63,073 bases of DNA from Dehalococcoidia bacterium (GCA_021731085.1 JAKFYB010000022.1:3395-66467), one strand, 5' to 3'; shown: positions 8,722 through 18,521, counted from the first letter of the stretch. Notes: generated by a model from the letters alone, not told the origin. Program-made: numbers and translations.

Positions 8722-9480
8722 CTACTGGCGCACAGGAACACCGTGCGCCGCCATATGGCGCTTCGTCTCCGCGATCGAATACTCACCGAAGTGAAAAATG
8801 CTAGCGGCAAGAACTGCGTCTGCCTTCCCAGCGACGACGGCATCGACCATGTGCTGCGGGTTGCCACAGCCGCCGCTCGCCACCACCGGCACCTCGACAG
8901 CCTCGCTTATCGAGCGCGTGAGCTGCAGGTCGTAACCGTCCTTGTGGCCGTCGGTATCCATGCTGGTTACGAGCAGTTCACCAGCGCCTAGCCCCACCGC
9001 TTGTTTCGCCCACTCCACGGCGTTGAGGCCGGTTGGCCGCCGCCCACCGTGAGTAAAGACCTCCCACGCGCCCTCCCCGACGGCCTTCGCGTCTATGGCC
9101 ACAACAATGCATTGGGCGCCGAAACGCTCCGAGCACACGCGAATGAGGTCGGGGTTTGCAAGCGCCGCTGTGTTCAGCGATACCTTATCGGCGCCCATCT
9201 CCAGCATCAGGCGCACGTCCGCATCAGTTCGTACACCGCCCCCCACCGTGAACGGAATGAACACCTGGTCAGCGACGGCGGCGATCATGTCGTACACGCT
9301 CGTCCTGTTGTCGCTGGAAGCCGTGATATCCAGGAACACGAGCTCATCAGCCCCCTCCTCGTCGTACAGCTTCGCCATCTCGACCGGGTCGCCAGCGTCA
9401 CGCAGCTCGACAAACGAGATGCCTTTTACGACGCGCCCTTCAGAGACGTCAAAACATGGAATCACGCGCTTGGTGAGCAT
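8722..9480 (-). CDS. hisF: Imidazole glycerol phosphate synthase cyclase subunit
   Basis: 252 residues, full-length TIM barrel. HisF uses ammonia from HisH to close the imidazole ring, producing IGP and AICAR. The two catalytic aspartates are visible in [15 protein letters not shown] (near residue 11) and in IVVAIDAK (near residue 130). The phosphate-binding loops are FTVGGGVRT and VVASGGCGN. The Shine-Dalgarno is weak. It is divergent from the SsuD-like gene with 65 nt between starts. Confidence 0.96.
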   Translation of the reverse strand: MLTKRVIPCFDVSEGRVVKGISFVELRDAGDPVEMAKLYDEEGADELVFLDITASSDNRTSVYDMIAAVADQVFIPFTVGGGVRTDADVRLMLEMGADKVSLNTAALANPDLIRVCSERFGAQCIVVAIDAKAVGEGAWEVFTHGGRRPTGLNAVEWAKQAVGLGAGELLVTSMDTDGHKDGYDLQLTRSISEAVEVPVVASGGCGNPQHMVDAVVAGKADAVLAASIFHFGEYSIAETKRHMAAHGVPVRQ

Positions 9481-9545
9481 GCGGTCATGGTAGCAGGCGC
9501 GGCGGGTGCCCTATGCCGACGATCGGCAGCCTCGTACCATGCGGC

Positions 9546-10682
9546 ATGGCCCTCGATATCCACTGGTTCCTCCCCACCACCGGTGATGGCCGGTCAGTGC
9601 TCGACTTCTTCCCCGATCCGTCGAAGAAGCGCAAGTCTCGTGCCCGGGCCGCGGATCTTTCGTACCTGCGCCAGGTCGCCCAGGCCGCCGACCGAACCGG
9701 GTTCACCGGCATCCTCACGCCGACAGGTATCCAGTGCGAGGACGCGTGGCTGATGTCAGCGGCGCTGGCCGCCGACACCGAACGTCTCAAGTACATCGTC
9801 GCGTTCCGGCCTGGGTTTGTATTGCCGACGCTTGCGGCGCAAATGACAGCCACCCTGCAGCGAATAAGCGGTGGCCGCACGCTGATCAACATCGTCACCG
9901 GAGGCGATCCCATCGAGCAGCGCAGCTACGGTGACTTCCTCGATCACGACGCCCGTTACGCTCGGACGGCCGAGTTCGTATCCGTCATGCGAAAGTGCTG
10001 GGGCGATGCCCCATTCGACCATGACGGCCCGCACTACCGCGTCGAACGTGGTGGGCTGCCGGAGCGATTCACGGGCAAGCCACTCGCGGCCGACGACCCG
10101 AACGCCAACCCGCCGCCGTTCTACTTCGGTGGTGCATCCCCCGCAGCAGAGGCAGTCGCTGCTGAGCATGTCGACGTGTCACTCCTCTGGGGCGAACCAC
10201 CGGACTGGGTCGCCGAACGCGTCACGCGTGTGCGAGCGCTCGCAGTAGCGCACAGCCGAACGATGCGATTCGGCATCCGTCTGCACGTCATCGCACGAGA
10301 GCGCTCGTCCGACGCGTGGGCAGAAGCAGAACGGCTGCTCAGGGCGATGCCGCAGGATCAGATAGAGGCGGCGCAGGCGCGCTTCGGCAAACAGGAGTCA
10401 GTCGGCCAACAGCGCATGGTCTCCCTGCACAATGGCAAGCTGGATATGGAGGCGCTCACCGTCGCGCCGAATCTCTGGGCTGGCATCGGACTAGTCCGCG
10501 GAGGCGCTGGCACGGCCCTCGTCGGCGACTACGACGAGGTCGCCGCACGCATCGGCGAATATGCCTCCCTCGGTCTGGATACCTTCATCCTGTCCGGCTA
10601 CCCACACCTCGAGGAGGCGTACACCGTGGGCGAGGAGATCATCCCGCGCCTCGCGGACGTCTCGGCACCGACGATCCCCTGA
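9546..10682 (+). CDS. ssuD: LLM-class flavin-dependent monooxygenase, probable alkanesulfonate monooxygenase
   Basis: 378 residues, the usual SsuD length. The start at 9546 gives MALDIHWFLPTTGDG, which aligns with the N-terminus of SsuD; an upstream in-frame start would add 11 atypical residues. The bacterial-luciferase-like barrel segments TLINIVTGGDP, ARYARTAEFVSVMR and PFYFGGASPAA are characteristic. SsuD oxidises alkanesulfonates with reduced FMN, releasing sulfite for sulfur nutrition. No SsuE reductase or sulfonate ABC transporter is adjacent, so the substrate is less certain than the family. Confidence 0.8.
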   Translation: MALDIHWFLPTTGDGRSVLDFFPDPSKKRKSRARAADLSYLRQVAQAADRTGFTGILTPTGIQCEDAWLMSAALAADTERLKYIVAFRPGFVLPTLAAQMTATLQRISGGRTLINIVTGGDPIEQRSYGDFLDHDARYARTAEFVSVMRKCWGDAPFDHDGPHYRVERGGLPERFTGKPLAADDPNANPPPFYFGGASPAAEAVAAEHVDVSLLWGEPPDWVAERVTRVRALAVAHSRTMRFGIRLHVIARERSSDAWAEAERLLRAMPQDQIEAAQARFGKQESVGQQRMVSLHNGKLDMEALTVAPNLWAGIGLVRGGAGTALVGDYDEVAARIGEYASLGLDTFILSGYPHLEEAYTVGEEIIPRLADVSAPTIP

Positions 10683-10760
10683 AACGACCCGAACTGGGCC
10701 AGGTTCTACTTGACACGCCAGCCGCATCATGCGGAGACGTTCAAGGAGAATCGAGGTCAC

Positions 10761-10964
10761 ATGTTCTCTGACGCCCTACTCAAGTTCTGCATCATTGCGT
10801 CCAACACGCGGGTCCGATCCGAATCCGGTCAGACACTCGCGGAGTACGGCCTGGTGATGTCGGTAATTTCCGTCGCGGTGATGTTCGCCGCGGTCCTCGC
10901 GTTTCGCGAAGCAATTCCCGGCGCTTTCGACAGTGCATCCAAGTGTCTCGACACTGCCTGCTGA
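10761..10964 (+). CDS. Flp-type pilin-like protein
   Basis: 67 residues. A hydrophilic leader of about 20 residues ends in RSESG, followed by QTLAEYGLVMSVISVAVMF, matching the Flp/TadE-type pilin pattern (Gly, then Glu/Tyr-containing start of a long hydrophobic helix). Flp pilins are processed by a prepilin peptidase and assembled by a Tad secretion system. The ATG at 10761 follows GAGGT. It is a solitary gene; no tad genes are in the window. It ends one base before the convergent livF. Confidence 0.75.
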   Translation: MFSDALLKFCIIASNTRVRSESGQTLAEYGLVMSVISVAVMFAAVLAFREAIPGAFDSASKCLDTAC

Positions 10965-10965
10965 T

Positions 10966-11730
10966 CTAAGACTCACCGAGATAGGTCTTGCGCACGCGGT
11001 CGCTCGCGCGCAGTTCCGCAGCCGTTGCTTCCATCGCAATCGTTCCCGATTCGAGAACGTATCCTCGTGACGCGATCTGCAGCGCCATCGACGCGTTCTG
11101 TTCCACCAGCAGGATCGTCGTGCCAGCACGGTTGATGTCGATGATCGTGTTGAAGATCGTCTCTACAAGAACAGGCGACAGACCCATCGACGGCTCGTCG
11201 AGCAGAAGCAGCCGTGGGCGCGCCATGAGCGCGCGACCTATGGCGAGCATCTGCTGCTCGCCGCCGGATAGCGTCCCGCCATCCTGCTTCATGCGCTCCC
11301 TGAGGCGTGGAAAGATCACCGCCACGCGCTCCATGTCTTCAGCAATGCCGCCCTTATCTTTGCGCTGAAATGCGCCCATCTCGAGATTCTCGCGCACGCT
11401 GAGCTGGCTAAAGATCGCGCGTCCCTCGGGCACATGCGAGATCCCGCGCGCCACGATCTTATGCGGTGCCACACTGTCCAACTTCTGCCCCTCGAACGTG
11501 ATCCGGCCCGAGCGCGGCCGCAAAAGGCCTGAAACGGTCCGGAGCGTCGTTGACTTACCCGCGCCGTTCGCGCCAATCAGTGCGACGATCTCACCGGTGT
11601 CGACACGAAGCGTGATCCCCTTGATCGCCATGATCTGCCCATAGCCAGACACGACGTCTTCCACTTCAAGATGCGCGCTTGAAGCCGCCGCGTGCGGGAT
11701 GACGCTGACGTCAGAGCCGTTCGCTGTCAT
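10966..11730 (-). CDS. livF: Branched-chain amino acid ABC transporter ATPase LivF
   Basis: 254 residues. ATPase subunit of a hydrophobic amino acid uptake transporter. Walker A GANGAGKST, ABC signature LSGGEQQML and Walker B LLLLDEPSMGLSP are intact, and the HVPEGRAIFSQLSVREN segment is typical of LivF. Its ATG overlaps the livG stop (ATGA), giving translational coupling. It is last in the livK-H-M-G-F operon. Confidence 0.95.
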   Translation of the reverse strand: MTANGSDVSVIPHAAASSAHLEVEDVVSGYGQIMAIKGITLRVDTGEIVALIGANGAGKSTTLRTVSGLLRPRSGRITFEGQKLDSVAPHKIVARGISHVPEGRAIFSQLSVRENLEMGAFQRKDKGGIAEDMERVAVIFPRLRERMKQDGGTLSGGEQQMLAIGRALMARPRLLLLDEPSMGLSPVLVETIFNTIIDINRAGTTILLVEQNASMALQIASRGYVLESGTIAMEATAAELRASDRVRKTYLGES

Positions 11731-12515
11731 TCGGCGGCTCCACTCTTTAGGTGTCCTGTGCCGAGGTATGCCTCGATCACTCGCTGGTCGTTCTGAACCT
11801 CCGTTGGCGTTCCCATCGCGATCACTTCACCGTGATCGAGCACCGTGATGTACTCGCACACACCCATGACTACGCGCATCTGGTGTTCGATGAGGATGAC
11901 CGTGACGCCAAGCTCGTCGCGCAAACGCCGAATCAAGCCGATCATCGCATCGCTCTCGCCGGGGTTCATGCCAGCAGTCGGCTCGTCCAGGAGGATGAGC
12001 TTGGGCCGAAGGGCGATCGCGCGCGCAATCTCCAGGCGGCGCTGCTCGCCATACGCGAGATTCCGAGCCAGTTCATTCTCACGGCCACCAAGTCCCGCAA
12101 ACCGCAAATGGGCGACCGCCACCTCAACCGCATGCTGCTCAGCGTTTGTTGTCGCAGGTAGCCCGAGAACCGCCGTTGCGATGTTCGTCTGCAAATGCAG
12201 ATGTTGGCCGACAAGCACGTTTTCGATCGCCGTCATGTTCGAGAACAGGCGAATGTTCTGAAATGTCCGGCTAATGCCCGCGGCCGCAATGCGATGCAGC
12301 GGCAGTCCATCGACGCGACTCCCCCGAAACCAGATCTCGCCTGAAGTCGGCTTGTAGAAGCCTGTGAGCAGATTGAACAGCGTCGTCTTTCCGGCGCCGT
12401 TGGGGCCGATCACGCCGACGATCGATGACTCCTCCACATCGAGGCTCACGCCATTGAGCGCCGTCAGGCCCTGAAATCGGCGCGATACGTCACGGACGGA
12501 GAGTATCGGCGCCAT
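11727..12515 (-). CDS. livG: Branched-chain amino acid ABC transporter ATPase LivG
   Basis: 262 residues. Second ATPase of the transporter. Walker A is GPNGAGKTT, the ABC signature is the LivG-typical LAYGEQRRLEIARA, and Walker B is LILLDEPTAGMNP. The HRIAAAGISRTFQNIRLF segment is also a LivG hallmark. It starts immediately after the livM stop. Confidence 0.95.
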   Translation of the reverse strand: MAPILSVRDVSRRFQGLTALNGVSLDVEESSIVGVIGPNGAGKTTLFNLLTGFYKPTSGEIWFRGSRVDGLPLHRIAAAGISRTFQNIRLFSNMTAIENVLVGQHLHLQTNIATAVLGLPATTNAEQHAVEVAVAHLRFAGLGGRENELARNLAYGEQRRLEIARAIALRPKLILLDEPTAGMNPGESDAMIGLIRRLRDELGVTVILIEHQMRVVMGVCEYITVLDHGEVIAMGTPTEVQNDQRVIEAYLGTGHLKSGAAE

Positions 12516-13772
12516 CTACGTTGCCATCTCTTCCTGCAGCAGGTCCGCCTCGCGAAACTCCGCCACTCGCCGCTTCGAGGGCAAGAAGCCTTCAGGCCGC
12601 AACACCATCACCGCAACGAGCGCGGCGCCGAAGATCACGAGGCGGTAGTCCTGCCCGATGTTGTCGAGGTGTATCGCCCAGAAATTGATGCTGAAATCAC
12701 GCAATACATCCGGCAGCCCAATAACAAGCAGCGCGCCCAACAGGATGCCGCGGACGTTACCCATTCCACCGATGATCACGACCGCCAGCACGTTGATACT
12801 GATCTCGAGACTGAAGTCCGGCGGAAAGACGCTCCCCTGCTTCGCGGCGATGACCACGCCGCCGACACCACCAATCGCCGCACCCATCGCGAACGCTAGA
12901 AGCTTGTAGACCGTAGTGTCGATACCCATCGCCGATGCGACGTCCTCATCCTCACGGATAGCCTCCCACGCGCGCCCCACGCGGGAGTTGCGGATGCGCT
13001 CGGCCGCAAACACGGCGATGAGCGCAAGAACTAGCACTACGAGATAGAGCTCGTACGCGGTGTCCAGTTCGCGGCCGAAGAACGGCGGCTTGGGAAGCAA
13101 GAACATGCCGCGGGGGCCTCCCGTGTAGTAGTCCTCCGTCGTCAGGAGGATGCGGATGATCTCCCCAAACCCAAGTGTGACGATTGCCAGATAATCCCCA
13201 CGGAGGCGAAGCACGGGAATGCCCAGCAACACGCCGATAAGTGCCGCCAGCACCAGAGCCATCGGCAAGACTGCCCAGAACGTCAGGCCCACGTCCCACG
13301 TTTGCGCCCACTCCGATGCTCCGGCATCTGGCGCGGTGATTAGCGCGTAGAGGTACGCGCCAACTGCGAAGAAGGCCACGAAACCGAGATCGAGCAGCCC
13401 CGCGTAGCCGACGACGACATTCAGGCCGATGCCGAGCAGCGTAAATAGCGCGACATTGAACATGATGTTCTGTTCGAAGCTGTTCATGTCCGTCGGTAGC
13501 AGAGCAAGCGTCAGGGCGAGGATCGCGACGCCAATGAGGCTATCGCTGATCCGCAGCAGGACGTATAGCGCGACGAGGATGATCAAGAACGTCATCCTCG
13601 TCCCGAAGAACGTGGGAGCAAGGGCCGCGGCGGCGCCCAACACGGGCATCAGTGCATAAGGCCCGAACCGGAAGACGTTCGCGCCTGCCGGAGTCTCACG
13701 AAAACGCGCGAGCGCTTCTCGGTACGGCGCGGAAGTAAGTGGCCGCGGCAGATGTTGACGCCAGCCAGGCAT
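12516..13772 (-). CDS. livM: Branched-chain amino acid ABC transporter permease LivM
   Basis: 418 residues with about nine membrane helices. The EAA-like loop EDEDVASAMGIDTTVYKLLAFA and the segments LLGIGLNVVVGYAGLLDLG and LRGDYLAIVTLGFGE identify LivM. The start at 13772 lies 2 nt after the livH stop; a farther upstream start would lie inside livH. Residues 1-45 form a hydrophilic N-terminal tail longer than usual. Confidence 0.93.
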   Translation of the reverse strand: MPGWRQHLPRPLTSAPYREALARFRETPAGANVFRFGPYALMPVLGAAAALAPTFFGTRMTFLIILVALYVLLRISDSLIGVAILALTLALLPTDMNSFEQNIMFNVALFTLLGIGLNVVVGYAGLLDLGFVAFFAVGAYLYALITAPDAGASEWAQTWDVGLTFWAVLPMALVLAALIGVLLGIPVLRLRGDYLAIVTLGFGEIIRILLTTEDYYTGGPRGMFLLPKPPFFGRELDTAYELYLVVLVLALIAVFAAERIRNSRVGRAWEAIREDEDVASAMGIDTTVYKLLAFAMGAAIGGVGGVVIAAKQGSVFPPDFSLEISINVLAVVIIGGMGNVRGILLGALLVIGLPDVLRDFSINFWAIHLDNIGQDYRLVIFGAALVAVMVLRPEGFLPSKRRVAEFREADLLQEEMAT

Positions 13773-13774
13773 CG

Positions 13775-14686
13775 CTATGCCCGCCTGTCTTCGCGTTTTC
13801 CGAGGAAGCCCCACGGACGAAAGATGAGCACCGCCACCAGCAGAACGAACGCAACAACATCCTTGTACTGCGCGCCAAACAGCTTCGTCGTGTAAGCCTC
13901 CGAGAGCCCCAGGAAGTAGCCGCCGAGCATCGCGCCAGGAACGCTACCGATACCACCGAGGACGGCGGCGGTGAATGCCTTGATGCCGGGAATAAAACCC
14001 ATGCCCGCGGCCGCATTGCCAACGTACATCCCGTAGCAAACACCCGTCGCGCCAGCCAGCGCCGCGCCAGCTACGAACGTCAGCACGATCGTCCGATCCA
14101 CGTCGATGCCCATCAGCGCTGCGGTGTCGCGATCCTCAGCGACCGCACGTATCGCCGTACCTGTCTTCGTGCGCTGGATGAAGAGGTACAGCCCAACCAT
14201 GAACAGGATCGACATGCCGATCAGAAACAGCTTGATGTAGCTCACCGAGACATCGCCAATCTCGATGCTGCCATCCGGAAACACGTCGGGATACACCTCG
14301 CGGCGTGCGTTGGTGTAGCGGAGCATAACGTTGCGCAGAAAGATGGACACACCGATCGCGCTGATCAGGGGCGCGAGACGTGGGGCATGCCTCAGCGGCC
14401 GATAGGCGATGCGCTCCATGAGCACGGCGAGAACAACGGCGACCACAATCCCCATGAAGATCGCCGCGGTGATCGTCAGCGAAGGTAGATCCTCATTGAG
14501 GCTGGTGTGATCCTGGAACCCTTGCAGCGTGTAGACGCCGGCAAACGCGCCCATCATGAACAGCTCGCCGTGGGCGAAGTTGATCATCCGCAGGACGCCG
14601 TAGACGAGCGTGTATCCGAGAGCGATGCAGGCGTAGACGCCGCCGAGCGTAATACCGTCGATCGTGAGCTGGATCCACTGCTCCAA
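13775..14686 (-). CDS. livH: Branched-chain amino acid ABC transporter permease LivH
   Basis: 303 residues, about eight membrane helices. The N-terminus EQWIQLTIDGITLGGVYAC and INFAHGELFMMGAF are typical of LivH, as is the EAA loop AVAEDRDTAALMGIDVDR. The start is a TTG at 14686 with a GGAGG-type site about 10 nt upstream; no ATG gives the family N-terminus. It is separated from livK by a hairpin. Confidence 0.93.
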   Translation of the reverse strand: MEQWIQLTIDGITLGGVYACIALGYTLVYGVLRMINFAHGELFMMGAFAGVYTLQGFQDHTSLNEDLPSLTITAAIFMGIVVAVVLAVLMERIAYRPLRHAPRLAPLISAIGVSIFLRNVMLRYTNARREVYPDVFPDGSIEIGDVSVSYIKLFLIGMSILFMVGLYLFIQRTKTGTAIRAVAEDRDTAALMGIDVDRTIVLTFVAGAALAGATGVCYGMYVGNAAAGMGFIPGIKAFTAAVLGGIGSVPGAMLGGYFLGLSEAYTTKLFGAQYKDVVAFVLLVAVLIFRPWGFLGKREDRRA

Positions 14687-14710
14687 GCCCCTGCCCTCCG
14701 CTAACGCGAT

Positions 14711-14738
14711 GCGGGAGGCCGCACGAGCGGCCTCCCGC
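14711..14738 (-). terminator. Hairpin between livK and livH
   Basis: A 12-bp GC-rich stem (GCGGGAGGCCGC and complement) with a 4-nt loop, lacking a U-tract on either strand. Its place after the binding-protein gene suggests a partial terminator or an mRNA-stabilising hairpin that lets livK be expressed above the permease genes. Confidence 0.65.
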
Positions 14739-14768
14739 GATCACATTGTTGTTGCCGAGGCAACCGTC

Positions 14769-16037
14769 CTAGTTGAGCTCGACGAGCACGCCACCCGTGA
14801 CCTGATCCACGCGGTTAATTGCGCCGACAGCAAGATCCCGGTCTCCGTTGTCGAGGAACTCAACCGTCCCGGTCGCGCCGTTCTCGAGCGTGATGCCCTT
14901 CACAGCGGCGATGAGGTCGTCCTGGTTAATCTCCAGATCTCCGTCCGAGTTGACGGTGGCAACCTGCTCGATCGCGTTCAACAGAACGTTCACGCCGTCG
15001 TAAGTGAAGTCCGTGAATTGCGTGCCCGCGTCCTCACCGTACTCGGCAATGTACTTCGCGATGAACTCGTCGAAGTTGGTCTCAAGCGCCTGGGGACCAC
15101 GGCTAACGTACGCACCCTCTGCCGCCTCGCCTGCCTGATCAATGAAGTCCTGATCCGCGATGCCGTCGGCGCCCATGAATGCGCCCTCGTATCCGGCATC
15201 CCCAAGCTGGCGCACCAGCGCGGCGCCCTCGGCGATGTATCCACCGAAGACGACCATCTCGGGGCTCTCACCGGTGATCGTCGTCACGACCGCGCTGTAG
15301 TCCTGCTCGCCCACGGTAACGACCTCGCGGGACGCGACAGTTCCACCGAGCTCCGTGAACGATGTTTCGAACACATCCATCAAACCCTTGCCGTATGTGC
15401 TCTGGTCATCGACGAGCACGACGTTGGTCAGGTTGAGTTCGTTGTAGACGAACTTCGCCATCTCTTCGCCCTGAACATCGTCGTTCCACGCTGTACGAGC
15501 AAGATTGGTCGCGCCCTGAGCCGTAACGCTCGTGTTCGTTGCGGAGGTCGTGATGACGACGATGTTCTCAGCCCCATAGTCGTCCAGGGCAGCTACGGCC
15601 CCGCCGGAACACATCGGACCGATCACAGCGACGACTTCAGCCGCAATCAGTTGCTGAGCAGCGGCCTCGGAGCCCGGGCCGGAGCACAAGTCATCAGCAA
15701 TCACGTTCTCAATCGAGAATCCTTCGATGTCTGGTCGCTCCGAAAGCGCCAGGAGCGCTGCATCACGGATGGGGATACCAAGCTCCGCCGCGTCAGTCGT
15801 CAGCGTTGTGCTGATGCCAATCTTGATGCTTTCGCCTGCACTGATCGTGATGGTCTCGCCGCCACCCGCGGGTTGTGTCGCTCCGCTGGTCGCGGCGGAC
15901 GTCGCTGCGGGCGTTTCATCCCCGCCATCGTCGCCGTCGTCATCGTCGCTGCATGCTGCCGCAAACAACGCCAATCCTGTCACCGCGACAGCCATCAACG
16001 GCCAACGGTACCAAGCCTTCTTGCTTTCCATACGCAT
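14769..16037 (-). CDS. livK: Branched-chain amino acid ABC transporter substrate-binding lipoprotein
   Basis: 422 residues. The start at 16037 has GGAGGG at good spacing. A signal peptide ends in the lipobox LFAAAC, followed by an acidic Asp-rich stretch and a Thr/Ala/Gly linker, as in lipoproteins of single-membraned bacteria. The periplasmic-binding-protein type 1 domain starts at SIKIGISTTLTTDAAELG and contains AVIGPMCSGGAVAA and VVLVDDQSTYGKGL. It captures a branched-chain or related amino acid for LivHMGF; the exact ligand cannot be read from sequence. The first gene of the liv operon. The ribosome site lies in the loop of a small AGAGAT/ATCTCT hairpin (16038-16060). Confidence 0.92.
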   Translation of the reverse strand: MRMESKKAWYRWPLMAVAVTGLALFAAACSDDDDGDDGGDETPAATSAATSGATQPAGGGETITISAGESIKIGISTTLTTDAAELGIPIRDAALLALSERPDIEGFSIENVIADDLCSGPGSEAAAQQLIAAEVVAVIGPMCSGGAVAALDDYGAENIVVITTSATNTSVTAQGATNLARTAWNDDVQGEEMAKFVYNELNLTNVVLVDDQSTYGKGLMDVFETSFTELGGTVASREVVTVGEQDYSAVVTTITGESPEMVVFGGYIAEGAALVRQLGDAGYEGAFMGADGIADQDFIDQAGEAAEGAYVSRGPQALETNFDEFIAKYIAEYGEDAGTQFTDFTYDGVNVLLNAIEQVATVNSDGDLEINQDDLIAAVKGITLENGATGTVEFLDNGDRDLAVGAINRVDQVTGGVLVELN

Positions 16038-16131
16038 AGAGATTCCCTCCTCAGATCTCTCGTTTCCACGATGCCAGCTTGGCATCATGCCCAGACCAAT
16101 TATCCGCCGCTTCCAGCGCGAGTCAATCCCG

Positions 16132-16623
16132 TTATGTAGCAACTGCCGCGAATTCGCCCCCTGTTAGCTTCAACGCAACATCCAGCGCTAGCGGAAAGAT
16201 CACCGTCGCCGTGCCGCCGGCGAGCCATATCTCCTCGAATCGCTGGAAGCTCTCATCGACGAGTGCAGGCAGAGCGGTCGTCGATCCGAAAGGACTCACG
16301 CCCCCAACCTCATAGCCAGTCAGATCCAACACCTGCTCGCTGGTCGCCATTTTCACCTGCTTCCGCCCTACACCGAAGCGCGCTGCCAACAAGCGATCAT
16401 CCAATCGTCGATCGCCGGACACAAGAACAAGCATTGGCGCCGCGCTGACATACACAACAAGCGTCTTCACGATCTGCCCGAGCGCGCACCCGGCAGCGGC
16501 CGCTGCCTGTTCCGCCGTATGTGTACTGTGGTCGCTCGTGATGATCTGGGGATGGCATCCATGGCTCGCGAGAGCCGCTAGAACGCGCGACACACGCTCG
16601 TCGTTGGAGTCTTGTCCTGCCAT
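16132..16623 (-). CDS. YbaK/EbsC-family aminoacyl-tRNA deacylase
   Basis: 163 residues, typical for the YbaK/ProX-like editing domain. The conserved lysine lies in GQIVKTLVVYV, and the C-terminal GGVSPFGSTTALPALVDES matches the family. Members hydrolyse mischarged tRNAs such as Cys-tRNA(Pro) in the cytoplasm. The exact tRNA substrate cannot be assigned. It sits between ctaB and livK on the same strand, but with no link in function; it starts 15 nt downstream of the ctaB stop and may be co-transcribed with ctaAB. Confidence 0.88.
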   Translation of the reverse strand: MAGQDSNDERVSRVLAALASHGCHPQIITSDHSTHTAEQAAAAAGCALGQIVKTLVVYVSAAPMLVLVSGDRRLDDRLLAARFGVGRKQVKMATSEQVLDLTGYEVGGVSPFGSTTALPALVDESFQRFEEIWLAGGTATVIFPLALDVALKLTGGEFAAVAT

Positions 16624-16638
16624 GGGTGTAGGGGCCGG

Positions 16639-17586
16639 CTAACCGAGCAACAACTGATCCGCCGCGACGGCGACGAACAGAAGTGCCAGATAGTAAATTG
16701 ACGTCTTGAAGACGGACATCGCGCGCGACGGCTCCTGGGATGTGTGCAGCCGCCAGGTCTGGTAGACGAACGCGCCGCCAAGCCCGACCGCAGCGGCTCC
16801 ATAGATCCACGACACGGACCCCGTAAGCAGCAACGCCAGCGAGACTGGCAGGAGGACGATGGCGTACATCAGCATCTGGCGCGTCGTTGATTCGAGCGTT
16901 GCAACAACCGGAAGCATAGGCACATCGGCGCGCCCATAGTCTTCCTTGTACTTGATAGCCAGCGCCCAGAAGTGTGGCGGCGTCCAGAAGAACACGATTG
17001 CGAAAAGGATTACGGCCTCAATCGAAACCGTGCCCGTTACCGCGGCCCAACCGACCATTGGCGGAAATGCGCCAGCGGCACCCCCGATTACGATGTTCTG
17101 CGGCGTAGTGCGCTTAAGCCAGAGCGTGTAGATGAACACGTAGAACGCCGTTGCAGAAATAGCCAGCGTCGCCGCCAGCAGGTTCGACGTCGACCACAAA
17201 AGTGCGAATGCTGCAATCTCTAACGCAAGCGCAAACGCCAAAGCCGACCGTGGTTCAAGCATCCCCATCGGCAACGGACGACCCTGCGTACGGTGCATCA
17301 GCGCGTCGATGTCCCTGTCGACAACGCAGTTGATCGCGTTCGCGCCACCAGCCGCCAGCGTTCCGCCGACAACCGTCGCGACCATCAGCCACAGTGACGG
17401 CATCCCCTGCTCGGCGAGAATCATCGCCGGAACGGTCGTGATCAGCAGCAGACTGATAATGCGCGGCTTCGTTAGCGCGATGTATGCGCGGACTTTCTTG
17501 CCCGCGCCAACGGACGCGTCCGGAGGGGTGAGGCTCCGTTCAACGCGCACGCGCGAAACGGGGCGATCAGTCGTCAACGCGCCCAT
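16639..17586 (-). CDS. ctaB: Protoheme IX farnesyltransferase (heme O synthase)
   Basis: 315 residues with about nine membrane helices. CtaB attaches a farnesyl group to heme B, giving heme O. The first Asp-rich motif NCVVDRDIDALMHRT and the second near YKEDYGRADVPML bind the prenyl diphosphate through magnesium, and TKPRII marks the N-terminal helix. The ATG at 17586 overlaps the end of ctaA by 13 nt, so the pair is translationally coupled. Heme O is passed to CtaA for the oxidase encoded at 43-46 kb. Confidence 0.96.
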   Translation of the reverse strand: MGALTTDRPVSRVRVERSLTPPDASVGAGKKVRAYIALTKPRIISLLLITTVPAMILAEQGMPSLWLMVATVVGGTLAAGGANAINCVVDRDIDALMHRTQGRPLPMGMLEPRSALAFALALEIAAFALLWSTSNLLAATLAISATAFYVFIYTLWLKRTTPQNIVIGGAAGAFPPMVGWAAVTGTVSIEAVILFAIVFFWTPPHFWALAIKYKEDYGRADVPMLPVVATLESTTRQMLMYAIVLLPVSLALLLTGSVSWIYGAAAVGLGGAFVYQTWRLHTSQEPSRAMSVFKTSIYYLALLFVAVAADQLLLG

Positions 17587-18521
17587 TCGGTCTCCTTGCG
17601 TTGAGGCGCACCCCGACCCGCGGCCTCTGTTTCGTTCCCGGGAAGGTAGAAAGCGAGCACACTCACGGCCACCAAGGTACACCAGAGGAGCGCAGCCAGC
17701 GTCAAGTGAGCGATCACCACGCCAGCAGCGAGTTCGGTCCAGATGTTCGCCGCACCGACCAGCGCTTGAACGACGTACGCCGCAGCTGCAACCACCGTCA
17801 GCCAAACCAGAAGCGGCCGCGCGCGGCGCTGCTCGACAGCCAAATACAACAACGCAAGTATCTCGATACCTAGGACGCCCGCGATAGCCCGATGGGCGAA
17901 ATGCAACCCAACATCGCTGTCCCCGCCGGGAACCAACGATCCGTTGCACAGCGGCCAGCCACTGCAGGCCAGAGACGCCTCCGTGCCGCTCATGTACGAG
18001 CCCATGACGAGCGTGACGAACGCCGTCGCCGCCGTCACCATCGCCAGCCGGTTGAAAAAGCTCCCCTCGCTGGATTGGGCCGCCTCGTGCCCCAGCGACC
18101 TCATACGCGAAATGATAAACGTCGTGATCATCACACCCATGAAGCTCATGGCTGTGGCCAGATGCAGCGCCACAATCTCAGGCGGCAGTTCGTTCACCAC
18201 GGTGATTCCGCCGAGAATGATCTGCCACAACAGGAGCACCCCCGCGCTAAACGAAAGCCAGAAAACTAGCGGGTGCTTGCGCTCCGTCTTGAATGCGAAG
18301 TACGTCACGCCTAGAAACAGGACGCCGACAACCGCGGCAACCGTTCGATGCGAAAACTCGATAAGGGTGTGTTTTTCTGCCTTCGGGATGAGCTTGCCGT
18401 GGCAGGTCGGCCAATCGGGGCAGCCCAAACCTGAATCTGTCGCGCGTACCGTCCCACCGACCGCCACGAGCACGAACGTCGTGACAATAGTGATGAGCAA
18501 CAGCCGCTGGAACCACGTCAT
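17574..18521 (-). CDS. ctaA: Heme A synthase
   Basis: 315 residues from the ATG at 18521, which gives the usual short N-terminus before helix 1; an upstream GTG would add 24 residues. CtaA oxidises the C8 methyl of heme O to a formyl. It has eight helices in two related four-helix halves. Each half carries a paired-cysteine loop (GLGCPDWPTC and ASLACSGWPLC) and heme-ligand histidines (FSHRTVAA, LHLATA, FAHRAIAG, AHLTLAA). It overlaps ctaB and is divergent from the zinc dehydrogenase gene. Confidence 0.96.
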   Translation of the reverse strand: MTWFQRLLLITIVTTFVLVAVGGTVRATDSGLGCPDWPTCHGKLIPKAEKHTLIEFSHRTVAAVVGVLFLGVTYFAFKTERKHPLVFWLSFSAGVLLLWQIILGGITVVNELPPEIVALHLATAMSFMGVMITTFIISRMRSLGHEAAQSSEGSFFNRLAMVTAATAFVTLVMGSYMSGTEASLACSGWPLCNGSLVPGGDSDVGLHFAHRAIAGVLGIEILALLYLAVEQRRARPLLVWLTVVAAAAYVVQALVGAANIWTELAAGVVIAHLTLAALLWCTLVAVSVLAFYLPGNETEAAGRGAPQRKETEWAR